Source: Liolophura sinensis (taxonomy: Eukaryota > Mollusca > Polyplacophora > Chitonida > Chitonidae). From it: a stretch of 64,000 bases of DNA. The notes under the pieces are model-generated. The model made no database searches. It was not told where the DNA came from and saw nothing but the letters and a program-made list of their open reading frames with translations. The position numbers were made by a program, and so were the translations under genes. Where the stretch lies: assembly GCF_032854445.1 (NCBI RefSeq), contig NC_088297.1:9324163-9388162 (forward strand), read 5' to 3'. Of the stretch, positions 1 through 10,505 are shown in pieces; position 1 is the stretch's first letter; each line of letters starts with the position of its first letter.

Positions 1-1980
1 TTTCAAAAAGTTAAAAATGTGTATTCCTGCAAGTGTATGTCTTCTTAAAGCAATAAATCATAATCAACATTAAATTAACCTCTTCCAGTCCTCTCGGTAT
101 CTTCCGTATAGATATCCTGGCTCAGACGGTTAAAGGCAAAGAAAACTCTGAAATAAAGTATTCATCATGATAAAAGACCATTAAACATTGTCCAGGAAAA
201 TAGTTCGATTTATTTTTTTAGAATTTTTCTAACCAACTAAAATGCATTTAAAATATAGGATTCTATGGTGGTCTCTTGGGTATCAGCGACGTCACAGCAA
301 TAGTTCGTTTCAATACCCATTTGTTGATCACATTCATAGCTTTACAAGAAGATGCATTTTGAATGATGAAATATAACAATCTATGGGTGTCAAATGGCAA
401 ACAGCTAAATGGACTTCACTGATCCCAGTATGGTTGGAAAATGCCACATTAGAATCCAAAGTTGAAAATGCGTTTTAGTAGGTCAAAAATATTCTAAAAA
501 AAGTAAATCAAACTGTTTTCCCCGATAATATTTAATGGTCCTCCATCTGACCTACTTCCTGCTAGTGTGCTATTTGGCAATAAAGCGCGGGCATCCTACG
601 ACTTTCCGACATGGCTGAACAACAGTGTCAGCCATGGAGGGAGAGGTGCAAGCAGTGGTAGGTGCAGTAAACGCGCACCAGCTAATCCACCGTGGTCAAT
701 TAACACTATAATCAGTAGTAACTTAGAAAACACATCTGCCTTGGTTTTTGGTAGAATTTAAAAGTGGAGAAAACATAAAATGTACAAAAAGTTCAGATGA
801 AAGACTCGGAACAGTTAGTTGTAAATATGGTCTTTAATATTTTTTTTCTTTTTCCGATTTATCTTTAATAAGAAAGATATTGGAAAAAAATTCTGGCATG
901 GTTTTTGTTTGGAACCACCCGTTGGTATGTACTGCATTTCAGTTTGGTAATCATCTTTACGTAAGAAGAAAGATAAGATAATGGAGAAGCAAAATGTGAA
1001 ATGAAAATGACCCTGAGGGGATTCTTCTTTAGGATACTACAGAAATTTGGCTATTTAAAGGCTTTCTACCATAGGGACTAATGACATGAAATTCGGCATA
1101 AGCCTGCATGTAGCTGAATACCCGTTTGGAATGCGAAAAACAAAATACACGGGAAGTTTTATAACAAAATTCGGGGAATGGTTCTATCACATATGTAATT
1201 ACTGTCTACGTTATATTACACGAAGTGTGTTACATTATATAGAGTTTGTTACATTACATGAAGTTTGTTACATTACACTAATTGTGATTCAATACCTGAA
1301 GTCTGTTACATTTTCCGTGTATAGACATACATGTATTACATTATATACACTATATATCTATAAACAGTCTTATCATACATATGTACATAATGGAAAATTC
1401 TTCAGTAGCAGACCCACAAAACTTTTGCTTCTCAGAGGGCTGTGTTTTGATAAGGCAATGCACCTATCCCCCGACATGCTACGGGACGCAGTAATATAGA
1501 GGAAGAAGAAACGGAATTGGGCAATTCAAATCGGTAGCCACAGTGTCCAACCGATTGCCTCCTCATAATTTAGAACTGAGGTTGACTGATTATATTTACA
1601 GCAGCGTTATCAGATTTAACGTCTTGAAGAACAACATTCCACGCACTCGCATCTCCAAGACAAAACATGATATTATGTCCGTTGAAAGAGACCCTCTTCG
1701 TCTCAGATGGTACAGTTCAGTTGGAGAGGAGTCACGTACCTCGCGTGAAGCGAAAATATTATCACAATGTGGAAGCGGTGGTGGCCAAGTCTACCTTTGA
1801 AAGCCGAGGCATGACATAGCACAGCTGAAAGCAGGCGTACTGAACGCTAGGGCTGTCCTTACACTTGCTCAGAACTAAATGTTCCTCCGGTATGGTTAAC
1901 CGTGAAGCAGCTATAATTACCAGCACAGTTACTTTAGTTCTCCCTCTGTACCTTTCCATCCACCACGATGAAGTTAAGGG
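1..1980. other. No recognisable gene; AT-rich spacer
   Basis: I see no domain, splice-bounded exon or RNA gene here. Open frames are short and low-complexity. Around 1205-1320 there is a loose run of short repeats around 'gttacattac'. The rest is unremarkable AT-rich DNA. Confidence 0.5.
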
Positions 1981-2066
1981 TGCACGAAAAGATACTATAA
2001 AACGAAGAGTGCGGTTTTAAGGGAAATGAGGAAAGATATGACCAAAACAGCATCATATTTTAGGTT

Positions 2067-2161
<95 letters not shown>

Positions 2162-2490
2162 AAACCTAAATTTCCTTCATAAATTGCAATTATTCGGAAT
2201 TCACATCATCGATGAACATACCGTACTGGGAATGTGGGGCCAGATCAGCGCCACCATTTCGAGGTTTCCCGCCAACAATGTTGTTTTCACATGCAGCTAT
2301 CACCGTTGACGTCACTGTAGGAGTCTACTTAATTTTCGGACAGATCGCTTGGGCCTCGGGAAAACTTTTAAATTTTAACGCCATTTTCTCGCGCCAAGAG
2401 CTGAGAAGCCCTTTGTACCTTTATATGTTGGGCCACATCGTATACTTCATATTAAGAAGTCAAAATCAAGCGTTTCATGTATACCTTAGG
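1981..2490 (+). repeat. Dispersed repeat, copy 1, with internal (AT)n
   Basis: This stretch aligns by eye with 48590-48942. Shared blocks include 'cacgaaaag', 'ataaaacgaag', 'catcgat', 'catcgttgacgtcact' (here 'caccgttgacgtcact'), 'ctacttaatttccgg' (here with tttt) and 'aagcgtttcatgta'. Both copies lie in the same orientation. Copy 1 has gained a long AT microsatellite. No terminal repeats were identified, so the class is unknown. Confidence 0.6.
2069..2158. repeat. (AT)n microsatellite inside an inverted repeat
   Basis: About 45 AT dinucleotides in a row. They are flanked by 'tttaggttta' (2058-2067) and its reverse complement 'taaacctaaa' (2161-2170), so the whole stretch can extrude as one cruciform or hairpin. 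Confidence 0.95.
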
Positions 2491-2636
2491 AGAGGTACAT
2501 TACTGTATTTATATGATAGGTAGCTTTGCTGCCGTCTTCAATATATATATGATCTTGCGCTTATATACCATCATTGAGAATGTATCGTTGGACTCACTCT
2601 TTCCACCGGTATGTCCCTCACCTGACGTATAATTTA

Positions 2637-4192
2637 CTAATTTACTTTCTTTTTGTAACCTTTAAAACGGTTCCTACAGCTCCACCACAACCAGGTCACA
2701 GTTCTGTACAATAACAACATGGATGTAATGGCACACGATACTACAAAAATGAAAAAGTCGTATCCAAGTACCCAAATTGTGGACATCTCGGCTGCACGTG
2801 ATCTCAGGTGCTTGCCGCCAAACTTGAGCACGTGTTCCAGCCAGAATACCGCGGTTTCTCGCGAAGAGGACGGTCGGCTGTGATACATGGCAGAAGCTCT
2901 CGCCATGTTCCTTTTGTACGTGGAATTGTTGAGCACGCTAGTAATCGCAAAGAGTGTTTCATCCTCCGTTGCTTCTAGTAAGTTTACACTTTCTCCAACC
3001 CCCCCACCGCTTGATTCGAGCAGCATTGTGAAACTGATCAGAGAACAGCGGCGTGCACAGAATTGGTACGCCGTGGTACAAAGCCTCAAATATTCCATTA
3101 TTCCCGCAGTGGCTGATGAAGAGCTTGGTTTTGGGATGGCCCAAAATGTCGTTTTGCGGAAGCCATTTCATACAGCGAACGTTTCCCACAGTTTTGTCTT
3201 TGTCATATTTCAACAAAACAGTTGCACCAATACGTCTCAAAACGCTAATTAACGCCAGCTCCGCGCGTTCTGGTAGATTGCGAAAGATGGAGCCAAATGT
3301 CACCAGTACAATGTCTTTGGCAGAAGATGTTACCACATGATTTACCTCCCCTGACAAGGGGCTTGCTGTTTTGGTGGTCAGACCACCAATGTAAATGTGG
3401 TTGGGCATTATAGGTGATGGTACGCCCAGAACAAAGTCCCTGTTATACAAGAACAGCTCCGATTTCGCCACAACATTCAAAAGGTCCTGTCTGGACATGT
3501 CAGGAGCAACTTTGTTGATGATATCCATGGGCAAGAAATAATATTTGACAAGGGCGAAGAAACTGATAACGTCAAACGCATTATGAAGTCTTTCAAAAAA
3601 TGTCATTTCATCTGAATACGAGAGATGGACAGAAGGGGCAATACCGGGCAGAAATGGCCGACCGCTGATGAAATCCTCAAAGTGCGAACTGATTGAGACG
3701 TAGGGAATCCTTAGTGTGTGGGGGATTAAATACAAACAGTATGTGACGAAATCCCCATCTACAATAGCCAGATCAAAACCTTCTTGCTTCAGTTTTTGCA
3801 AACTTTGCGTGTCATGAACAACGTTTGCACAGATTGGAGCGTATTTGCAATTGGACCAAGTCCATCTCTTCTACTAGCCAGTTCTTCTTCCTGGAAGCCA
3901 TATTTTCGGATAGCTTACTCATTATAACTGAAGTAGTCACAGAATGTGGATCGGCTTGGAAGATGACTGTCCTGATGCGACCAGTCTGGTTGTGAGCGAA
4001 ATCTTCGTGACAATTTCTGTGCTCAAAATCTGAGTCAAAGACTATTGCCATTTCGTGTCCTCTTGACACAAGTTGGCTGCCCAGAGAGCTCATTTCACGA
4101 CAGTGGCTGTACGCAGGGCTCGGCAGAAGCAGGATCTTAGAGGCAATAGCCATGCCAGGTATCCACAAGCAGCATACAATCCACAACTGCAT
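2637..4192 (-). pseudogene. UDP-glucuronosyltransferase (UGT), full length but with two frameshifts
   Basis: UGTs transfer sugar from UDP-sugar to small lipophilic acceptors at the ER membrane. Read from ATG 4192 to the stop at 2637 this is about 518 codons, the usual family length, with no intron. Visible features are a hydrophobic signal sequence (MQLWIVCCLW), then KILLLPSPAYSH with the family's catalytic-type His, an RGHE motif, and the UGT signature (WLPQNDILGHP, then FISHCGNNG and the P...DQ end, near 3020-3110). The C-terminus has a membrane segment and a KKVN tail of the ER-retrieval KKXX type. The frame changes twice: within about 3850-3885, where the frame with CANVVHD takes over, and at the C7 run 2999-3005, where removing one base restores agreement with the family. 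Either this is a recent pseudogene or the assembly has indel errors. The family call is firm; activity is doubtful. Confidence 0.88.
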
Positions 4193-5226
4193 CCTACAAT
4201 GGTAAAGGAATATACCATATAAGTGTATAACTATCCATATCCACAAACAGCACACAATCCACGACTGCATCCTACAATGGTAAAGGAATATACCATATAA
4301 GTGTATAACTATCTATATCCCCAAACAGCATACAATCCACAACTGCATCCTACAATGGTAAAGGAATATACCATATAAGTGTATAGCTATCCATATCCAC
4401 ATACAGCATACAATCCACAACTGCATCCTACAATGGTAAAGGAATATACCATATAAGTGTATAACTATCTATATCCACAAACAGCACACAATCCACGACT
4501 GCATCCTACAATGGTAAAGGAATATACCATATAAGTGTATAACTATCTATATCCCCAAACAGCATACAATCCACAACTGCATCCTACAATAGTAAAGGAA
4601 TATACCATATAAGTGTATAGCTATCTGTATCCACAAACAGCACACAATCCACAACTGCATCCTACAATAGTAAAGGAATATACCATATAAGTGTATAACT
4701 ATCCATATCCACAAACAGCATACAATCCACAACTGCATTTTACAGAGGTAAAGGAATATACCATATACGTGTATAACTATCTATATCCACAAACAGCATA
4801 CAATCCCCAACTGTATCTTACAATTGTAAAGGAATATAAGTGTATAACTATCTATATCCCCAAACAGCATATAACGCACGGCTGCATCCTACAATGGTAA
4901 AGGAATATACCATATGAGTGTATAGCTATCCATTTCCACATACAGCATACAATCCACGGATGCATCCTACAGATGTAAAGGAATATGCCATATAAGTGTA
5001 TAAGTATCTATATCCCCAAACAGCATACAATCCACTGGTGGACCCTATAGATGTAAAGGAATATACCATATACGTGTATAACTATCTATATCCACAAACA
5101 GCATACAATCCACAACTGCATCCTACAATGGTAAAGGAATATACCATATACGTGTATAACTTTATATCCACAAACAGTATACAATCCACAGCTGCATCCT
5201 ACAATGGTAAAGGAATATACCATATA
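4160..5226 (-). repeat. 78-bp minisatellite made from the UGT start region
   Basis: About 13-14 tandem units of 78 bp; successive 'cagcatac/cagcacac' starts fall at 4326, 4404 and 4482. On the minus strand each complete unit holds an ATG followed by codons reading MQLWIVCCLW, the first codons of the UGT. Because 78 is 26 codons, upstream ATGs can stay in frame with the UGT. Later units are diverged or shortened. Confidence 0.9.
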
Positions 5227-5449
5227 CACTCTTCAAAAAAAGAAACGGAAAACCCAAATATCAATGTAAATTTGATGTTATTCAAGGACGTGTAGATCAG
5301 CGGAAAACAAAGATACATGAATAAAATTTTGTGGAGCAATGCATTGCTATGTTGTCCATATTTCATGAGAATAACAGTCATCACATATGTGTACAAAATT
5401 GTAAGTATCATTTTTGAATTTCATTTTGCGTTTCTTTTTTGGAAGAGTG
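5227..5449. mobile_element. Tc1/mariner-type MITE, 223 bp, TA target duplication
   Basis: The left end is cactcttcaaaaaaagaaac. The right end is its near-exact inverse (cgtttcttttttggaagagtg). TA lies directly outside both ends (5225-5226 and 5450-5451). The element splits the 78-bp array, so it inserted after the array formed. It has no coding capacity. Confidence 0.88.
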
Positions 5450-5451
5450 TA

Positions 5452-5625
5452 AGTGTATAGCTTTCTATATCCACAAAAAAGCATACAATCCACAACTGCA
5501 TGCTACAATGGTAAAGGAATATAAGTATATAACTATCTATATCCCCAAACAGCATATAATGCACGGCTGCATCCTACACTTGTAAAGGAATATACCATAT
5601 AAGTGTATAATCTATCATATCATTT
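5452..5625 (-). repeat. Continuation of the UGT-derived 78-bp array
   Basis: About two more diverged units of the array, separated from the main block by the MITE. The last unit decays near 5620. Confidence 0.85.
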
Positions 5626-5869
5626 CTTACCAACACACAAAGTTCTTTATGCATATTTAGTAAACATTAACAACATAACAACTTCAACAGCAGCTTAATT
5701 TTACCTCAATTAAAAGGAAAACGCAACTTGCCTACATGCATGACAATTAGTGATAATCCACTCAGACATTAACTTGGGGTCCCAAGCCTTGGGATTAACA
5801 GTTTTGGATAGTAAACTTCACCAATAGCTTGTTCCATGAAATTTTCGATACAAGCAAATATTTGTTATT

Positions 5870-6178
5870 ATTTTTCATATAAATGCACACAGTATTTGTT
5901 TTGGGTACAGTAGTTTTTATATGAATGCACACAGTAATTGTTGTTGGGTACAACAGTTTTTTATATAAATGCACACAGTAATTGTTGTTGGGTACAGCAG
6001 TTTTTATATAAATGCACACAGTAATTGTTGTTGGTACAGCAGTTTTTATATAAATGCACACAGTAATTGTTGTTGGGTACAGCAGTTTTTATATAAATGC
6101 ACGCAGTAATTATTTTTGGGGTCAGCAGTTTTTATATAAATGCACACAGTAATTGTTGTTGTGTACAGCAGTTTTTTA
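5870..6178 (+). repeat. About 43-bp tandem repeat, seven units
   Basis: Units contain 'atataaatgcacacagtaat' and 'tgttgttgggtacagcag', spaced 42-45 bp apart. The first and last copies are more diverged. No gene is associated. Confidence 0.9.
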
Positions 6179-6580
6179 TGTTCCACATTTTGACTCGGAG
6201 GATAAAGCAAACTGTTTGAAGATTTAAGACGAAGGCCTAATCATTAGTCGGAACTGTGGGCAGTGCAATATTGTTGAGTATGGCGTAAAACTCCAAATAA
6301 AGAAATAAATTATGAGTAAGAGCGACAAACAAAGTGGCATTACCACTTAAAGCTGATGAGACACACTATGGATCATAAAGCCAGAAGATCACTCAAGAAG
6401 AGAAAAAACCAAAACAAAACAAGGAACAAAGGAAACAACTGACTTTGAAAAAATCCTAAAAAATAAAGAAAATACATGTATGGCGAATATACATATGTAG
6501 CCTTATCATTAAGAACAAAATTATTCTGAAAATTGCAAGTTATTGAAAATAGACACATATGCATAATTTGAGATGCAAAA

Positions 6581-6674
6581 GAATGAATGAATGAATGAAT
6601 GAATGAATAAATAAATGAATGAAAGAATGAATGAATGAATGAATGAATGAATGAATGAATGAATGAATGAATGA
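6581..6674 (+). repeat. (GAAT)n microsatellite
   Basis: About 23 tetranucleotide units with a few 'aaat' and 'gaaa' variants. The reverse strand reads as a Phe-Ile-His-Ser run, which I do not consider coding. Confidence 0.97.
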
Positions 6675-7190
6675 ACAAAACTACTTTGGTAATATTGCAA
6701 CTATATCGTGGCGAGAACAGTTTTGAACCAGGACAAGGTTTTTGAAGGGAACAATGAGAACATCCAAAACCCAAATAAAAATGTATGATCTCTTTAAACC
6801 CAGCTACATGTAGAATCAAAATAACATACCAGATTCAATGAAATGTGACCGGTAAAAAACACTAGGATGGATTTTCATGTAACATAGTACTGTCAACATA
6901 ATCATAATTCGCCTGTTATCTTATACGTACGTTGTGACCCTTCTTTTATCAAACTTAATACATGTGTACATATTCAAACAGTGCATCAGAGTCACTTGTA
7001 CTTGACAAAAAAAAAACTTTCATGTTAGAAAGATAGGTTACATACCTGTTCATTTCTTTAAAGAGAGTCTTTTGTGTCTGAAGTGAAAACACTTATTCTT
7101 ATACAAACACTTTCCCGTGACTATGCACAATGATCGAAAATATAACATTCAGTGGCACACAAATACTCACGCTTGGTCATAACCAAGCAA

Positions 7191-7600
7191 GTATGGAAGC
7201 CGGCAGAGGCCGTCATAGTAACCTGGTGTTGTCGTTCCATCACCCGACGACAGAACGAAGCGATAGGATGATAATCCGCAGGGATGGAAAGATACCGCGA
7301 CATAGTACGAAGCGATGACACTATAGTGCGAAGCGCTTACATGATACTGCAAAGCGATGACAAGATAAAGTGGAACAAAGCGGAACAATGTATACTGCGG
7401 AGTGATGCAACGATGTTAGCATCGTTTCATCGTTTGACGGTATTATGTCATAGCATCGGTCCAATTTTCTATCGCTTTGTTATCGTATCATCATTTCGCA
7501 ATATTGTTCCATCACTTAGCAATATCGTGTTATCTTTTGGCAGTATCGTTCGATCACTTCTGCCCAAGGTCCTGTCAAGAATTCTGAATTGGCCAATACA
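7191..7600 (+). mobile_element. Foldback-element end with 'atcgttccatcgctt' repeats
   Basis: It begins with 'tatggaagccggcagaggcc', the same terminal motif as the small foldback at 7619-7745. It continues into diverged short repeats around 'atcgcttcgtactatcgttc' on one or the other strand. A matching inverted end ('gatgatggccttattcggcatcc') lies near 9219-9243, so 7191-9243 may be one large or composite element. Confidence 0.5.
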
Positions 7601-7618
7601 GTAAAACGTGGCCTCTAC

Positions 7619-7745
7619 TATGGGAGCCGCACAAGGCCATCATCGTTCTGTCGTTCCATGGTTCCATCGCCCGGCTACGGGCCATGGCACGATGATGCGA
7701 AGCGAAGGCACGATGGAACGATGATGGCCTTATCTGGCTTCCATA
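7619..7745. mobile_element. Small foldback MITE, about 127 bp
   Basis: The left arm 'tatgggagccgcacaaggcc' plus 'atcatcgtt' pairs with the right arm 'aacgatgatggccttatctgg' plus 'cttccata'. Inverted arms are about 30 bp. The interior contains the 'cgttccatcgc' motif. No clear target duplication was found. Confidence 0.7.
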
Positions 7746-8884
7746 ATACAGAGCACAATGTATAGTGCATTGGCCGCGAAGCGATCACACGATCACACTT
7801 TTTTTATAACAAATTCCCAGCTCTAAAACCATCTGCCATGAGGTCATATACTACAAGAGATGAAATAAAATTCATTTATTAAGGTAATATTATACTAAAA
7901 CGTGTGAACAATGCCGAATATGGCAGTGTCAGAAACATGGTTTAGATTAATGTCGTTAGTAGGTTAGGTAACTGCCATCACTCGACGTCAAAACATATTG
8001 CACTCCACCCAATGTCCAGCATGTCTCTGTTTTTTAATAATTAGGACGTCACATGAGGCAATGGGTTCTCGTCGTCGAAAACGAACTTTTGGAGTTTAAC
8101 ATTATAAATTAGAAAAAGTGTTCTAACTTCATTTTCTGTGCAAGAATATGGAATTCCAACATGTCCATGTGTAGAGCTCGTGTTGTTACATGTCAGTGAC
8201 TAAAGGCAATTTTGGTAGCTAGTATAACTTTTATTCAGACAGCTAAAAGAAATAGACTATAGTTCTGCTTCCTCTGTGTACAGGCTTAACGCTCGACCCT
8301 GAACAAATCCGCACGGGCATATGTTAACAATAATTTGGTAACTTTAAAAAAAATCAGTAGTGAAAATTGAAGATAAAGACCAAAATGCTCTGCTCTGGTC
8401 ACGTGAATATTCTTGGGCGAGCCAAGGCTTCGCATCATCGTGCTATCGCTTCACGTCATCGTGCCATCGCTTCGTGCCGTCGCCGAGTCATGGAACAATG
8501 TTTTCAAAAATATTGTGCCATATAAACTTGGCATTTAATTATTACCAGTATGCATTTCAATCTATACGTTACTGATATATTTTCTATTCATTTAAACACT
8601 ATTTTAGTTACTGTCTGACGTATCTCCTTGGATTGAGCGTCAGCTAGTATTTTAATGCTACCTCTGAGAATACAACGATTTCAGACAGTTCACATGTTAG
8701 TTATCTTAAAGCAATCTTAAGAACTAGGACTGAAGATAAATAGGAGGTTTCCTCATGAAACATTAATTGAACTTTTTATATGTTTTCACCAGATCCATAC
8801 CAAAAAGAACAAAAGCGTTTCAGAGAGCTATGCGGGTGGCTGTATGCGAGACTGCGCTACATGACTTCGTGTTTTTTATGCTGT
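7746..8884. other. Spacer without gene
   Basis: I see no gene. A short run at about 8425-8500 repeats 'atcgtgccatcgcttc', related to the arrays on either side, so this is probably the interior of, or debris from, the same repeat family. Confidence 0.45.
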
Positions 8885-9190
8885 TTTTTTTCGTTCCATC
8901 GATTCGTAGTATCATTCCACTGCCTCGCAGTATCGTTCCATCGCTTCACGGAATCGTTCCATCGCTTTGCAGTATCGTTACATCCTTTTACAGTATTGTT
9001 ACATTGCTTCTCTGTATAGTTCCATTGCTTCGCAGTATTGTTTCATCGCTTCACAGTAGCCCTACATCCCTTCACAGTATCGTTCTATCGCTTCGCAATA
9101 TCGTTCCATCGCTTCACGGTATGGTTATATCGCTTCTCTGTATAGTTAAATCGCTTGCAGTATCGTTCCATCTTTTCACAGTATCGCCCA
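8885..9190 (+). repeat. 21-bp tandem array 'atcgttccatcgcttcgcagt'
   Basis: About 14 diverged 21-bp units. Being 7 codons long, the unit keeps frames open (VPSLRSI-like), which explains the apparent open frame here. I do not treat it as a gene. Confidence 0.9.
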
Positions 9191-9621
9191 ATCGTCTAAC
9201 GATGGAACGATAGTCCGATGATACGATGATGGCCTTATTCGGCATCCGTATCAGTACATAATGCTCCTGAATTTTAACCCGCTGTTCTAATGTAACAGAT
9301 AAACAGGTTTGCAATGGCCGGAATTATTATTCATCACGGAACATCTACAGGTGAAACGCTTGTAATATTCTTCTTGTTTATCTATTTTGAGATCCATGCA
9401 ACATACAATGTCCATTTACTGGCTCGATAACAAAAAATTGCATATATAACGAGAGATGGTTCAAGAATGTAAATACATAAATTAAATAAATACCCAGGAT
9501 GAAAGAGATAAAAATTATAACAGATTTGTACGACGCCGAAATGTTAAATCTGAATTAGTAATATACGTAGATGAAATATCTAAAGTTCTCGACAATGGTC
9601 ATCGATGTTGAGCACCGTTCT

Positions 9622-9858
9622 TAAGAATATTTCACTTATTCGGTGGCGGGTTGAGGAAGTATGAGTGCCTGTGGAGTTTGCCATGGAGCCGATAAACCCT
9701 CCGACTTAAAGCCACAGCTCTTCTCCAGTCGTAAGTGGGAATGTCTGCTACCAGACTGCCGATAGTCGTGGGTTTTCTCCCACCATATAATGCTGGCCGT
9801 CTCCGTAAAACTGAAATATTCTTGAGTACGGCGTAAAACACCAATCAAATAAATAATC
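9622..9858 (+). mobile_element. SINE family 1, rearranged copy
   Basis: The right half is the family-1 tail: 'cataatgctggccg' (variant), 'gaaatattcttgagtacggc', 'gtaaaacaccaatcaaataaa'. The left edge (9628-9655) is an inverted piece of the same tail, so this copy is a foldback of SINE parts. Confidence 0.8.
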
Positions 9859-10002
9859 AGGTAGGTTTTAAATCATCCATTTAGTTTTTAAAACTAAATG
9901 TTAGATTTCACCTATGAATAGATCCAACGATATCTATGTCTGAACAAACTTGGAACGCGTGGTTATCCTCTCCCACCACTACACTACACTAAATAAAGTA
10001 AT

Positions 10003-10505
10003 CTGTTAATTTTAACAGAAAAACATGTTGGTTGAATAATGATAGAATGCATTCTGTAGTTGCAGCAGATTGTTCTGTTAAATGTAACACACATATTCTG
10101 TTAAATCAACGGTACCGTTCTATTAAACTAAACTATTATGTTAAATATGACAGAATATTGTTTTATAATCTATTTATTGATTGGTGTTTTACACCGTACT
10201 CAAGAATATTTCACTTATACGACGGCGGCCAGCATTATGGTGGGAGGGAACCGGGCAGAGCCCGGGGGAAACCCACGACCATCCACAGGTTGCTGGCAGA
10301 CCTTCCCACTTGTGGCCGGAGAGGAAGCCAGCATGTGCTGGACTTAAACTCACAGCGACCGCATTGGTGAGAGACCACTGGGTTATTACGCTGTGCTAGC
10401 GCGCTAACCAACTGAGCCACGGAGGCACCCTGTTTTATAATAACAAAATACATTCTAGCATCACTCAGACAACACCTTTCAAAGCCTCTCTGTTAAAATT
10501 AACAG
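10003..10505. mobile_element. MITE with 16-bp perfect terminal inverted repeats, split by a SINE
   Basis: The left end CTGTTAATTTTAACAG (10003-10018) is exactly complementary to the right end CTGTTAAAATTAACAG (10490-10505). Inside are several 'ctgttaaat' motifs. The SINE at 10170-10430 lies within it. A related palindrome, CTGTTAAATTTAACAG, occurs at about 12559-12574. Confidence 0.7.
10170..10430 (-). mobile_element. Full-length tRNA-derived SINE, family 1 reference copy
   Basis: 261 bp, flanked by an 11-bp target duplication TGTTTTATAAT (10159-10169 and 10431-10441). On the minus strand it starts with a tRNA-like head ('cctccgtggctcagttggtt', an A-box, then 'gtgagtttaagtcc', a B-box-like stretch). 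It ends in a conserved 3' region and an AAATA tail. At least ten more copies or pieces occur in this window. Confidence 0.92.

Noticed and set aside
2887-3340. Plus-strand frames opposite the UGT
   Set aside because: Antisense shadows of the conserved UGT coding sequence.
4547-5295. MQLWIVCCLW-repeat and YNYLYPQTAYNPQL-repeat proteins
   Set aside because: These are translations of the 78-bp UGT-derived array. Only the copy joined to the UGT body is meaningful.
6373-6819. 148-codon minus-strand frame with (FIHS)n
   Set aside because: The core is the GAAT microsatellite; the flanks show no domain.
8767-9213. Hydrophobic 'IVPSLRSIV' open frame resembling a membrane protein
   Set aside because: It is the 21-bp foldback array read in frame.
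10138-10453. Open frames reading 'GVLHRTQEYFTYTTAAS' and similar, here and at 9632, 22436, 36338, 42704 and 44617
   Set aside because: They are SINE family 1 sequence, recognised by its flanking duplication and tail, not genes.
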